DNA of 64,000 nt, taken from contig JARBJD010000244.1 of the NCBI GenBank assembly GCA_033064195.1, forward strand, positions 1 to 64,000, read 5' to 3'. Positions 1 through 9,332 of this stretch are shown here, one piece after another. Source of the DNA: Blattamonas nauphoetae. Taxonomy: Eukaryota; Preaxostyla; Oxymonadida. The translations under genes were made by a program, and so were the position numbers. Positions within the stretch are counted from its first letter, which is position 1. Every line of letters starts with the position of its first letter. Under the pieces are notes generated by a model. The model saw only the letters and a program-made list of their open reading frames with translations, was not told the DNA's origin and did no database searches.

Positions 1-25
1 GATTTTACAAAAATAAAGTTTGTGT

Positions 26-3000
26 TTATTCAATTATATAATCAGTTGCTTTCAGTCCATGAATGAATGGAGGACACGATTCATTTTCAAGTACGATTGC
101 CTTCAGATGTATTCCACTGAGACTGAGTTTCTGTTGTTGTATTTTCTCAATCTCAAATCCATTGCTGTCATTGTCAGAATGAACTCTTCTCGTTTGAAAG
201 TTCAATGTTGTTGTCACTGTTTTCTCTCCATTGAGGCACTTCACATAGTCATCACTCGTGATATTTGTTTTCTTCAGGGACACTCCTTTGATTTTGCATT
301 TCTCATCGAGAGAGTAACACTTGGGTGCAAGACAGATCATCTGTTCACCTTCCTTTTCAATTGCTAATCCCAACAGTTTCTTCTCATCATCAACTCCTTT
401 TTCAGGATTGGGAAACCATTCATATTTGTGGGTATCATAGAATTCCTTGTCAGCAATCACGTGATCAAATTGTTGATGAATTCCAGCATTCGGATCTCCA
501 CTTATTGCCCAGTATGCAGAGTCAGTGTCTCCTTCACAGAAATGAATCTTGTTCATGTCTAGGCACTTGTACATGAAATTGTTGACGAAATTCAGATACC
601 AGAACTTGGCATTGTCGAGTGTGAATACTGCTTCTTGCAGACATGTTTTGCATGATGCTTTCTCTCTGTCTTCGATCACAATGTAGTTGTCCTCATTGAT
701 CTCTCGAGTCGCTACAAATCCTTTCATCATTTGTTTCAAGTAAGTTCTCCTCTCATTGCAGATTGTGATTGAGTTGTATTTTTCAGTGTTCATTCCATCG
801 TATCCGTAACTTCCATTGAGGTTGGTCTTACAGAACTGTTCCTTTCCCTTGTTTCCAACCTTCATTGCTTCTATTCTATCGTTCATAAATGATGTCACGA
901 ACGGTTCAAATCCAGCGTGTCTCGAAAACACCATCACACTCTTTACGTCATCAATAATGAAGTGGCAATAGTCGATGAGGAACCACAGATAGTATGTCGA
1001 AAAGAACATATACTGATCGTGTGTGCTAAAGAGTTGGGTTAGCTTCCGTTGTTTGTCATCAGTCTTCAATCCATGTTTCTTCATCAACGAATATGTCTTC
1101 TCTCCAATGTTCTCTTCAGTCGTATTGACCACGATGTTTCTGAAGATTGGTGGGAAGTTAATGAAATCATTTATGTACTTTTCATCGATGTGTCCTTTCA
1201 ATTCTGCAACAAACAGTGTCTTCTGATTCTTGTTCTCGATGATCTCCCGACATTCTTGATCTCCTGTTGCTGTGTACAAACATCTTCCTGGCATGTACAT
1301 TCTGTGTTTTGTGTATGGATTGTTTTTGTTCTTGATTGATGAGAAAGCACTTGGATATAGTGAATTGAAATCAACACCACAAACGTGAGTCATGATGTGT
1401 TCAGTATCGGTTGATTTGACAACACCATCTTCAAATGAGAAGTGATTGATTGGTGTCACGTCTTTGATATTCTGTCGATGCTGAACATTCGATAATCCAC
1501 CAGTAACTGCTGCTCTCAGTTTGTGATATGTTTGCTCATGTGTCAGAGTCATTGGGAGTGATTTCCAGATGCAATACTTCTTCAGTTGAATTCTCAATCT
1601 TGTGAGATGTTCATCATGGTCTGACTTGTAGGTGTTGCAGTAATCACAGCAGATCTTCACGTTCTCTTTAGAATGTCCTTTTGCATTGTCGATTCTGTCT
1701 AATGTAGGTTTGACTGCTTGTGAGAAGTGGCACTTGCAGATGTAGCACACTCTCTTGCACTGTTGAACAAACCAGTCGTAGTCTGCTTCAGTGACATTGT
1801 TGGTAGTATTGCGATGAGCTTTCTGGTCTTGGTACCTGTATCCTTCCACTTTGTATTTCCAGTATTGTTTGGTGATCTTGATTGGTCCAGAATCGTCACA
1901 TTCGTTGTAGTCAGCATCAATATCAAAGTCATTGTAGGCACATGCATACTTGATTGCAGAAGCATTTGCTGACAATGAGAGATTGTGCAACATATCCACT
2001 TTGTATTGGAAGTTCAAATCAATCAGATTATCCAATGGTGCAATCATACATTCAACGTCTCTGATGTTGTAGAATTTCAGATATTCCCATCTGTTCTTGA
2101 ATCCTTGCTTGTTCCAATCATCAAGGTAAAGTTGGAAATCAGTGTCGGACATTTCACTATTGTTCAGACTGGAATAGAATTCATACTTGGAGAAAGGTTC
2201 TTGTTTGCTCAGCACTGTATCGTAGTCTGATGAATCAAATGATTCGTAAGCAAAGAATGATTTCTGAAGTGTAGTGTTTCCTCCAAAGGCTTTGACTGCA
2301 TTGTCCAAAGTCATTGGTCCAGTGTATGACATCATGTCAATGAACCGAAGTACCTGTTGTGTTTTCTCGTGTCTGATCAGTACTTGTTTGTACTTTGTTG
2401 TTGATCCAAGGAAGCTCACCACTTTCCAATCCTTGTCAACGAGATCACGGAATATGAGATTGATGTCAAATCTGGAACTGTTGAATCCAATCACACTGAC
2501 TTCATTTTGTGAAGGAATCTCTGGGTCTTCATATTGATTGTTCTCTCTTACTGTCTCAGCATATTTGAAGAGTTCTCTGATCCATTGCTTCACAAAGTCT
2601 TTTCCATTTCGAAGATCAAAGTAGATTGATTGAACTCCTGTTTTTGTTTTAATTGCTGATGCAACAGAGAGAGGTTTCAAATGTGAGATCAGTTGAGTGT
2701 TGTCATCAGAGAATAGATTGTCAAGAATGAGATCTTCCATTGTTTCGAAATCATAAGTGATGTAGTACTGCGTTGGTTTGAATTCGTCTTGTCTCTTGTG
2801 TGCCATCAGAAATTCATGAGTCTTGTTGTTAAGAATGTGTGGTACATATGGCCTTGGCGTTTTATCAAGTGAGATCTTCTTCACATGTTTTCCATCGACT
2901 TCTTTGCATTCTTTGAGATGTTTCTCGTAGTAAGCCTTGAAGTGAGAATCTTTTACTTGGAATCCTCTCGATTGACAGTAGGGACAGAGTTTGTATCCAG

Positions 3001-4432
3001 TGATTTTCTCAGGATCCACAATGTACATCACATGAACGAGAGTTGCAGTGAGCGGAATCATCAGAAGTGGGAGAACTCTTGCATCATCATTCTCGTTGAT
3101 GTACGATTGACTGAGGAAATATCGCTTCTTGTCTTCATCGTATTCATAAATGTGGACGGCAATGTTGAATTCAATCATTGCTTTCTCAATATCACATGCA
3201 ATATCAAATCCAGGATACTTCTGAAGATGTGGTGTCAATTGTCGAGACTTCAGATGTGAAAGCTTCATCCATTGTGCAAACAATCTGTAGGCTTCACTAT
3301 TCCTCATATTGATTGAGATTTTCTTCTTTGGAACCTCAGGAAGAGTGAGGAATGATAGTGCTTGAAAGAAGCAGATATTGTACTCAGAATCGACGTACCG
3401 AACGTTGAATGTTTTTATGTGTTCATTGAGAATGGCATTAGCTTTTCCAGCAACTGGGAATCTGTAAACTGCAACAAGAATCGAATGGAAGGCGATGAAC
3501 ATTGTCTTTGTGTCCATCAGTGTTCTCTCTTGTGACTCTTTGATTAGATTGATCGCATATTTAGAATTCTCAGTGATGTCTGCTTCACTTCTTATCACTG
3601 TTGGAAAGCTCTTAGATGTGTTCTCCAGTTCTGGTCTGAAATCATTGTACAATGTCTCATCTTTATCTTTTCTCTCAACAATCTTTCCAAAATCAATACT
3701 ACTCTTGAATGGTCGATCCTTCTCTTTTTCATACACTGCATTGATGAAGGTTGTGATTTCCTCAACGTTCTTCAAGTGATTGTGGAAGTACAACTGATAT
3801 GGTTTTCCATTGTCTTCAACCTTCTCGACCTCATTCTTCTTGAACTTCTTTCGTGCGTTCGTCAGACATTCGTTGAAGGCAAGTTTGTCACGTGGTTCAG
3901 CGAGCAAGATGCATTCATTGAATCCATCAAATTGCTTCACTTTTCTTGATTCCATTTGTTCATTCTTCTTCTGAATGATCAACAGATTCTTCATCCAATG
4001 ATCCATCAGTTTCTCTTCTATCGACTTCAGTTTCCTCGTGATCTTGAACACTTGCTTCTTCAATTCAGTTTCGTTCACTCTTGGATTTGCTTTCATGTCA
4101 ATGATGATTACATTTTTATCCTCTTCATTCATCGTTGCATTGTTGTTTGTTTCATTCTGTTTCTGAATGAATTGAGCTTGTTCCATTTGTCGTTGGTTTC
4201 TAACTTCTTGAAGGAATTTTGGAATTAAATTGATATTAAGATATGCTGTTGGATTCGGATTTCGATATCCAACATCTGGGTGTTGAAGCATTGTCAGGAG
4301 AAATGAATAGTGATGTTGCTTGTATGGGCTGTCAGGTTTGTATGTTCGACCATCAGTAAATGCGAATTGAGTGTTTGGAAATAGTTCTCTAACCTCTCTG
4401 ATTTGTTCCTTCACTTTCCAGAGTTGTGTCAT
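26..4432 (-). CDS. Polinton/Maverick protein-primed family B DNA polymerase with embedded HNH-like module
   Basis: An uninterrupted 1468-residue frame replicating the DNA of a Polinton-type element; it looks whole. Exonuclease motifs are visible at about residues 559 (YDFETMED), 650 (FNSSRFDINLIF) and 787 (YNIRDVECM). Polymerase motif A is DFNSLYPS near 1020, motif B KTNLNGSYGYDG near 1203, and motif C GDTDSAYW near 1302. Before the exonuclease, near 470-500, is a Cys2-His-Cys finger (CPYCQ...H...C) that follows a His-containing segment. Still earlier (about 345-470) a stretch beginning YNICFFQAL resembles the OTU-like protease region reported at the N-terminus of some Polinton polymerases; that part is inference. 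Between exonuclease and motif A (about 895-945) lies a CxxC/LDRIDN.KGH/CxxC block typical of HNH nucleases. No capsid or integrase gene is in the window, so the element continues to the left. The open frame suggests a recent insertion. Confidence 0.93.
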   Translation of the reverse strand: MTQLWKVKEQIREVRELFPNTQFAFTDGRTYKPDSPYKQHHYSFLLTMLQHPDVGYRNPNPTAYLNINLIPKFLQEVRNQRQMEQAQFIQKQNETNNNATMNEEDKNVIIIDMKANPRVNETELKKQVFKITRKLKSIEEKLMDHWMKNLLIIQKKNEQMESRKVKQFDGFNECILLAEPRDKLAFNECLTNARKKFKKNEVEKVEDNGKPYQLYFHNHLKNVEEITTFINAVYEKEKDRPFKSSIDFGKIVERKDKDETLYNDFRPELENTSKSFPTVIRSEADITENSKYAINLIKESQERTLMDTKTMFIAFHSILVAVYRFPVAGKANAILNEHIKTFNVRYVDSEYNICFFQALSFLTLPEVPKKKISINMRNSEAYRLFAQWMKLSHLKSRQLTPHLQKYPGFDIACDIEKAMIEFNIAVHIYEYDEDKKRYFLSQSYINENDDARVLPLLMIPLTATLVHVMYIVDPEKITGYKLCPYCQSRGFQVKDSHFKAYYEKHLKECKEVDGKHVKKISLDKTPRPYVPHILNNKTHEFLMAHKRQDEFKPTQYYITYDFETMEDLILDNLFSDDNTQLISHLKPLSVASAIKTKTGVQSIYFDLRNGKDFVKQWIRELFKYAETVRENNQYEDPEIPSQNEVSVIGFNSSRFDINLIFRDLVDKDWKVVSFLGSTTKYKQVLIRHEKTQQVLRFIDMMSYTGPMTLDNAVKAFGGNTTLQKSFFAYESFDSSDYDTVLSKQEPFSKYEFYSSLNNSEMSDTDFQLYLDDWNKQGFKNRWEYLKFYNIRDVECMIAPLDNLIDLNFQYKVDMLHNLSLSANASAIKYACAYNDFDIDADYNECDDSGPIKITKQYWKYKVEGYRYQDQKAHRNTTNNVTEADYDWFVQQCKRVCYICKCHFSQAVKPTLDRIDNAKGHSKENVKICCDYCNTYKSDHDEHLTRLRIQLKKYCIWKSLPMTLTHEQTYHKLRAAVTGGLSNVQHRQNIKDVTPINHFSFEDGVVKSTDTEHIMTHVCGVDFNSLYPSAFSSIKNKNNPYTKHRMYMPGRCLYTATGDQECREIIENKNQKTLFVAELKGHIDEKYINDFINFPPIFRNIVVNTTEENIGEKTYSLMKKHGLKTDDKQRKLTQLFSTHDQYMFFSTYYLWFLIDYCHFIIDDVKSVMVFSRHAGFEPFVTSFMNDRIEAMKVGNKGKEQFCKTNLNGSYGYDGMNTEKYNSITICNERRTYLKQMMKGFVATREINEDNYIVIEDREKASCKTCLQEAVFTLDNAKFWYLNFVNNFMYKCLDMNKIHFCEGDTDSAYWAISGDPNAGIHQQFDHVIADKEFYDTHKYEWFPNPEKGVDDEKKLLGLAIEKEGEQMICLAPKCYSLDEKCKIKGVSLKKTNITSDDYVKCLNGEKTVTTTLNFQTRRVHSDNDSNGFEIEKIQQQKLSLSGIHLKAIVLENESCPPFIHGLKATDYIIE

Positions 4433-4474
4433 TTACTACGAATTAAAAAATTAAAAATAAAAAAAGTTGAGTGA

Positions 4475-4900
4475 TTATTGTGGCTTCCTCAAATGTGGCT
4501 TCTTCTTTGCCTTTAGCCAGGAATCCAGTCGCACTTTGAAGACTTCAGATCCACCAATTTCTCGATATGTGAATGGAGTCAGCACCTGCTTGTACTCACC
4601 AACGAGCTCACAGTTGTACTTTCTCAGTTCATTCTCCACAAACGATTGAGTGTAGTGTCGACGTTGTGACATGTGTGGTCTGTTCCCTTGATTCCACAAC
4701 TTTGGCTTAATCCTCCACTCAACACCTTCATGAACATAGATGACTGGGATATTGTGTCTGACATACTCAGAGACAAGTTCACAGTTCTCTTCTTTCATTG
4801 ACTGAATCAAAGCTTGCTTGGATTCTGTTCGACGTTTTTCGCTCCCCTTTGGAGGGTTCGAAGTCTTTAGCGAGACATATGTAGTATTCACTGTTGTCAT
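4475..4900 (-). CDS. Small basic protein with two copies of a ~45-residue module, Polinton-associated
   Basis: A 141-residue basic protein just upstream of the polymerase on the same strand, 42 bp away. It carries two related modules, each beginning NCELV.EY and ending in an aromatic/basic segment: WRIKPKLWNQGNRPH in the first and FKVRLDSWLKAKKKPH in the second. Such short W/K-rich repeats resemble DNA-binding accessory modules found beside phage and giant-virus homing nucleases, but I do not recognise a defined family. Its orientation, spacing and A/T-rich flanks match the polymerase, so it is probably cargo of the same Polinton. Function unknown. Confidence 0.55.
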   Translation of the reverse strand: MTTVNTTYVSLKTSNPPKGSEKRRTESKQALIQSMKEENCELVSEYVRHNIPVIYVHEGVEWRIKPKLWNQGNRPHMSQRRHYTQSFVENELRKYNCELVGEYKQVLTPFTYREIGGSEVFKVRLDSWLKAKKKPHLRKPQ

Positions 4901-5039
4901 TTAATTCAAATTAAAAAAATCAAAAAAATAAAAATGAAATGTGAAGTGAGGTGTGTTGAGTTTTGTATGTATTGTTCCATGTTGTGCTAGCTTTCATCTT
5001 GCTTCTTTCTTTTTTGTTTCTTTCTTCCAAGTTTCATTT

Positions 5040-5120
5040 TTTCATTCATTCAATTCATCGTTCGTTCTTTCATTTTTCAATCATTCAATCATTCAATCAT
5101 TCATCATTCAATTTTTCAAG
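5040..5120. repeat. TTCA/ATTC-rich simple repeat
   Basis: An imperfect array of CATTCAAT-like words immediately before the first copy of the tandem duplication. A shorter version recurs at 5411-5470 between the copies, so it is part of the duplicated period. Confidence 0.8.
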
Positions 5121-5122
5121 TT

Positions 5123-5410
5123 TGTATGATTGTACCATGAGACAACCCGATACTCCTTTGGGGATCATTCTATCATGATCCTACTCAATGACTACTGCTG
5201 GCGAATTCCTTGAAGGGTTAAGTCTTGGGTGGGCATGATTTACGGTCAAACTCTCTGTCGAGAATCTGAAGCCAACATGAACCCCGGGGCGGATTCCTAG
5301 AAATCCACCGTCTCCAATTCAACCTTCAATTCGTTCTACGCATTAGTCACGAGGGCACCATTTTGCCTGAGCATCAAGGGAAATTACGTCGAGGTATCAT
5401 ATTTCAACTT
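5123..5410. repeat. Tandem duplication, copy 1 (period ~348 bp)
   Basis: This shares long blocks with 5471-5750. Both begin TGTATGATTGTACCATGAGA and end in an ACGTCGAGGTATCAT block followed by TTCAACTT. The two flanks are nearly identical and the middle (5230-5320) is divergent. No convincing reading frame is conserved between the copies, so this looks like a non-coding repeat lying beside the Polinton end. Confidence 0.85.
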
Positions 5411-5470
5411 GTCATTCAATCATTCAAGCCTTCATCGTTCAATCGTTCATCATTTCCTTTATCAAGTTTT

Positions 5471-5750
5471 TGTATGATTGTACCATGAGACAACCCGATA
5501 CTCCTTTGGGGATCACTCTATCATGATCCTACTCAATGACTACTGCTGGCGAATTCCTTGAAGGGCTAAGGTATTGGGGGGGCATGATTTACGGTCACAT
5601 TCAAGTGATGCCCACAGTGAACCCCCGGGGACAGCCTCCCAGCTCGTCCCGCTCCAATCCAACCTTCAATTCGTTCTACGCATTAGCCACGAGGGCACCA
5701 TTTTGCCTGAGTATCAAGGGAAATTACGTCGAGGTATCATACTTCAACTT
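5471..5750. repeat. Tandem duplication, copy 2
   Basis: Second copy of the unit at 5123-5410, offset by 348 bp, with several substitutions and a divergent centre. It runs into a 200-bp T-rich tract. Confidence 0.85.
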
Positions 5751-5945
5751 TTTTGGAAATTTTGAATTTTTGGAAATTTTGAATTTTTGAATTTTTGAAT
5801 TTTTTGAATTTTTTGAATTTTTGAATTTTTTGAAATTTTCCTAAGTATTTTTTTTTTGATATTTTTTTTTGAATTTTTGAATTTTTTTTAAATTTTTGAA
5901 ATTGTTTTGGTATTTTGAAACTTTTTCATTTTTTTTTGAAATTAA
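5750..5945. repeat. TTTTTGAA low-complexity tract
   Basis: About 195 bp dominated by TTTTTGAA / TTTTGGAA words. It could be a tail of the preceding duplicated unit, but nothing else is visible. Confidence 0.8.
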
Positions 5946-5948
5946 GAT

Positions 5949-6023
5949 TGCCCCTCGCCTGAATCGAACCACCCCCTAGAAACGGGTGGACACTGGAACA
6001 TACCCACTGAGCTACTAGCTCCT
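5949..6023 (-). other. tRNA-like sequence (box A and box B) on the minus strand, probably a relic
   Basis: On the minus strand a good A box (TAGCTCAGTGGGTA) and a B box (GGTTCGATTC) are about 45 nt apart, as in a tRNA gene. The acceptor ends do not pair, the T-stem pairs poorly, and no clean anticodon arm forms; instead a CCACCC...GGGTGG hairpin fills the centre. I therefore read it as a degenerate tRNA or the head of a tRNA-derived SINE rather than a working tRNA gene. Confidence 0.4.
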
Positions 6024-6102
6024 GAAAATGTTAGTTTCGACCTGTGCCTTATACCTCGAATGTTCAGATCTGCTATATATTCCTTTTATCGTCTACCTAT
6101 CT

Positions 6103-6328
6103 CCCCTCGTTAAAAAGCATGGATTTATCACGGGAACGACTTTTTTACCCCCGTTAAAAAGCACGACTTTTTCTCGTCAGCGATTTTTTCAAAATTAGTT
6201 AGATTTTCCTTTTTAACTTTTTACCCCCGATTAAAAGCATGCCTTTTTCACGGGAGCGATCTGCTAAATCTTAATTCTTGGCCACTTGTTACCCTCGTTA
6301 AAAAGCATGACTTTTTCACGGGAGCGAT
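6103..6328. repeat. Four spaced copies of a ~38-bp CGTTAAAAAGCATG..TCACGGGAGCGA repeat
   Basis: Copies start near 6103, 6148, 6223 and 6291. Each reads roughly CCCTCGTTAAAAAGCATG followed by ACTTTTTCACGGGAGCGAT. The gaps between copies are unequal, and a CTGCTATATAT-like word recurs around the array. No flanking gene uses it. Origin unknown; possibly an eroded minisatellite or the tail region of a transposon. Confidence 0.75.
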
Positions 6329-6429
6329 TTTGCTATATATTGAATTTATTGACAAAGTTTTCAAATTTTAAATCTGCTATAGTGTCTTTTTTTCGGGTAT
6401 AAAGTTTCTGATTTTTCGGGATAATTTCA

Positions 6430-6690
6430 GGACCGGATAGTCTAGTGGTAATGGTGAGTGCACGCACTACTACTACTAAGCTGAAGGTCCTAGGTTCAAT
6501 TCCTGGCGGAAGCATTTAATTCCACATATCACTGCCCTTTGGCATGGTCTAGGCCCTTGGCAAGACCAACGTACGTCTCCGGAACTCAAATCGAGAAAAA
6601 TGAGTTCCGATGCCGGTCTAAAAGGGACCGATGAGAAGGGTCGCAACCTTCGGAACCTTGAAAAAATACACCAGCTTCCGCCAAAATCAA
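6430..6690 (+). mobile_element. tRNA-derived SINE candidate
   Basis: The head (6430-6514) has an A box (TAGTCTAGTGGTAATGG) and a well-paired T arm around GGTTCAATTCC. The acceptor stem does not pair and the central part is about a dozen bases too long for a tRNA, as expected for a SINE head. A tRNA-unrelated body follows, with paired GGAACTCAAATCG / GAGTTCC and GGTCTAAAAGGGACC segments, ending near the A-rich GAAAAAATACACC at about 6665. No target-site duplication was found by eye. A class II tRNA with an intron is a less likely alternative. Confidence 0.5.
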
Positions 6691-6899
6691 GGTTTTTGCA
6701 TTTTTGAAAATTTTCGAAAATTTGCTTCAACTTGAAAGTATGAAGTAACTGAACTCTGGAAGAGAATATTTCTCTAAGTTTGACAACTTTCTGAAATGAA
6801 AATGACTTTTACTGCAAGTATTTTCTGAATTGTCAATCGGCATGGAGAAAAAGCTATAGAAGTGGTGTCTTTGCCAACGTGGTTCCACATTCACCTATA

Positions 6900-7095
6900 T
6901 CACTACTCAGGTTTTGTCAAGATGTTTACGATCACAATGCCTTTTCTTTGATTCAAAACGGATGGCTGGTTGTGGAGAAAAAAGGGTAAAAAGTTGAGAC
7001 AAATGTGTGCATTTCTGGCTTTCATAGTATTTTGAGGTTTTCTCCCGACACAGGCGTTTCGGCGCGGAACCAAATTTTATGTTTCTTAGTTTGAC
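6900..7095. repeat. Partial, diverged copy of the 9333-9878 MITE
   Basis: Matches the right half of the element at 9333-9878 in the same order: CAGGTTTTGTCAAGAT, an AAAACGGATGGCTGGTTGTGGAGAAA-type block, TATTTTGAGGTTTTCTC, and TTCTTAGTTTGACCA at the end. The left half is absent or unrecognisable, so this is an older, truncated copy. Confidence 0.7.
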
Positions 7096-9019
7096 CAATC
7101 TATATTTTTCAATCCCCATGTTACGGGTTTTTGAAAATCGTAATGGAAAGGAACAGTTGGAGTTGAAGGGAGAACAGAAGAATAAGGAGAGGAGTTTGTC
7201 ACTGAATCCCAATTTGAAAAACGAAAAGATGTCTTCTCACCCAACTCTGCACTCAATCCGCGCTCCTCCTCTCTTTCCACCTCTTCCTTCTCAAAAATCT
7301 TCCTCACCCTGTTGTCTCTGCCCCTCTTCTGAGAACAGGAAAGAAGAAAAGAAAATGATGAGAAATCAATAATAATCCTTCATTCTGGTAATTGTTACTC
7401 GAAAGGAACTGTGGTCATCTGGAAAGGCCTCATGTCTAAAATGGAGAGAAATGAAAGATATGAAAAAACACAAACTTGTGAAAAGAATGGACGGTGTTTC
7501 TCTCTGATGAATTCAGAGAGTCAGTGTGACAATCAAAGAAAGTGAAAAGGTCATCCGAGGAGCGGATGGTTGTTGTGAGGTGAGTGGAAACAAAATTGGT
7601 AAGCACTCCGAACTCGGAGTCGCAACAATTTTTGCCGTGTTGCTCGGCGAAGAAAGAGGAATAGACCCTCTTCTCTGAAAAAAGAGGGTTTAATGAAGAC
7701 AAAAAGAAACCAAGGACAAACTGGTTCAGAAAGTCCGGACCAGTGTCCGAAAAGAAAGTGACATGCGATTTGGAGTGATATGAAGGAAGAGCAAATAAAT
7801 CCGTTCAACACTCTTGAACGAAACGATGGTTGTGCGAAAGCACGGGTGATATGAAAATGTGATGTGTTTTGGTAATGACAGAATTTTGTGAAGTGAAACA
7901 TGTAATACATAAATGAAAAACTGAAACCTGGGAATAAAAATCATGATCAATCTGTGTGTTTGAAAGTGGCAAGTGCCAATTGTCTCTAAAATCCATGACA
8001 ATGACTAAAGAGTCATCGTCAATGGATGAAGTGGAAGTATTGTAAAAGTTTCTTTGTGTTTCAGTAATTTTTTTGTGTTTTTCAAATGTTTTTCAATCAT
8101 TTTCTTCTTTTTGATTTAATTTCTTGTGTGTTGCTTTTAGTGTTTCTTGTTTTTTTGACAGATTTTCCCCCCGCTCACAAATGGAGCAGAGGTCTGTTCT
8201 TTTCTTTGGTTTTTGAAGAATTTTTTTGGTTTTCTAACAAAAGGAAGAATATGACATACTTGTTTTACCCTGTTCCACGAGCTTGTGATGTAAGTCCTTT
8301 TTGGTTGTTTCGAGGAGACGGATTTCTGACGTTCTGTTGTGAATTGGGACCATATCAGTTTGTAAGGGAAGAGGAATGGATTGTTGTGAGAAGCGAGGAG
8401 AAGCGAGGAAGAAATCGACATCGTCATCGTCCAGTGTATCGACGATGGATGGTGCTGATGAAAAACGAAAGAAAAGAAAAAGAAGGAAACTGATTTTTAT
8501 CGATTTTTTTGTCTTTTGGACCTGGATTTCACAATTAGGCGAAGTATTGTCTTCTATCGCCTTCATCAATTCGATGTCGTTGTGAATGTTGATGGTCTGT
8601 GAAAAATTGTGAAGAAATGAGTAATAATGCCCCCTCCTCGACGTCGAACCCCAGTGCTTTTGTCTCGCTAAGTGTTTGGACTTGCGAGACGCACAGTATT
8701 AATCGCACTTTTTCTTCTTTATTTCTCATTTCATTGGAATAATGAGAAAGAGATGACAAAAGTGAGGTGAAATTATCTAAGGAGGGAAAGAATCAATAAG
8801 AGAAAAAGCAAACGATTAGAATGAGCTTCGACTTGCCTCTTTACCCCCTGCAGGTCATGTCTGCTATCCAGCGCTCTGATGAGGGGAGCAGCTGGATTTT
8901 TCTCATCAAGTCTTGTCAACAAGTCATGAATCTTCCCCCCTATGTGGACTGATGGTCGTTGGAGGCTTTTTGTTGTATTCTATAATAGATTCCATCAAAA
9001 AGAGAATGTATGATGGGGA
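7096..9019. other. Intergenic, no gene recognised
   Basis: Frames on both strands are short, overlapping and low in recognisable motifs. At 8648-8695 a GTCTCGC/GCGAGAC hairpin lies next to a weak B-box-like GGGTTCGA on the minus strand, too poor to call a tRNA. Otherwise nothing seen. Confidence 0.6.
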
Positions 9020-9150
9020 ATGGATTCTTTGAGGACAAGGAGAAAATGTGTTGGGATGGTTCGGGTTTTTACAAGATTGGAATGGAAGCGTGTCACCGAT
9101 TACAAAAGATCGATGATAGAGGACCGACATCGGGAGATCTGGTTTTGGAT
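9020..9150 (-). repeat. Inverted copy of the hAT-associated sequence at about 10998-11110
   Basis: Read on the minus strand this matches 10998-11110 on the plus strand: CCAGATCTCCC, ATGTC.GT.CTC.ATCATCGATC and CGGTGACACGC..CATTCCAATCT occur in the same order. It is therefore a second, oppositely oriented fragment of the same transposon family, lacking the transposase part. Confidence 0.65.
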
Positions 9151-9332
9151 TCATTTCATCAAACATAGATTCTACATAAAATGTCATCAAAATTGGTTCA
9201 CAGTATGTGAAGATTTTGCCGAAACACTTTTTTTGGGCAAAACGGGGTATTTTGAGGATTTCTCAGAATTGCGCAAAGACATAATTCTTTATCTTTTGAT
9301 TTTTCTTATAGTTATATCACCAATATGTCCCT

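Larger units (their letters stand above)
1..4920 (-). mobile_element. Polinton (Maverick) fragment, right-hand part
   Basis: The fragment consists of the polymerase and the small repeat-module ORF, separated and flanked by short A/T-rich spacers. The left part of the element lies outside the window. I could not recognise a terminal inverted repeat at the right side; the boundary at about 4920 is only where coding ends. The parts seen look whole, implying a young insertion. Confidence 0.75.

Noticed and set aside
6103-6328. CRISPR-like array
   Set aside because: Only four degenerate copies with unequal gaps, in a eukaryotic genome and with no cas genes.
8640-8700. Minus-strand tRNA gene
   Set aside because: A B-box-like word and a hairpin exist, but no A box or acceptor pairing.
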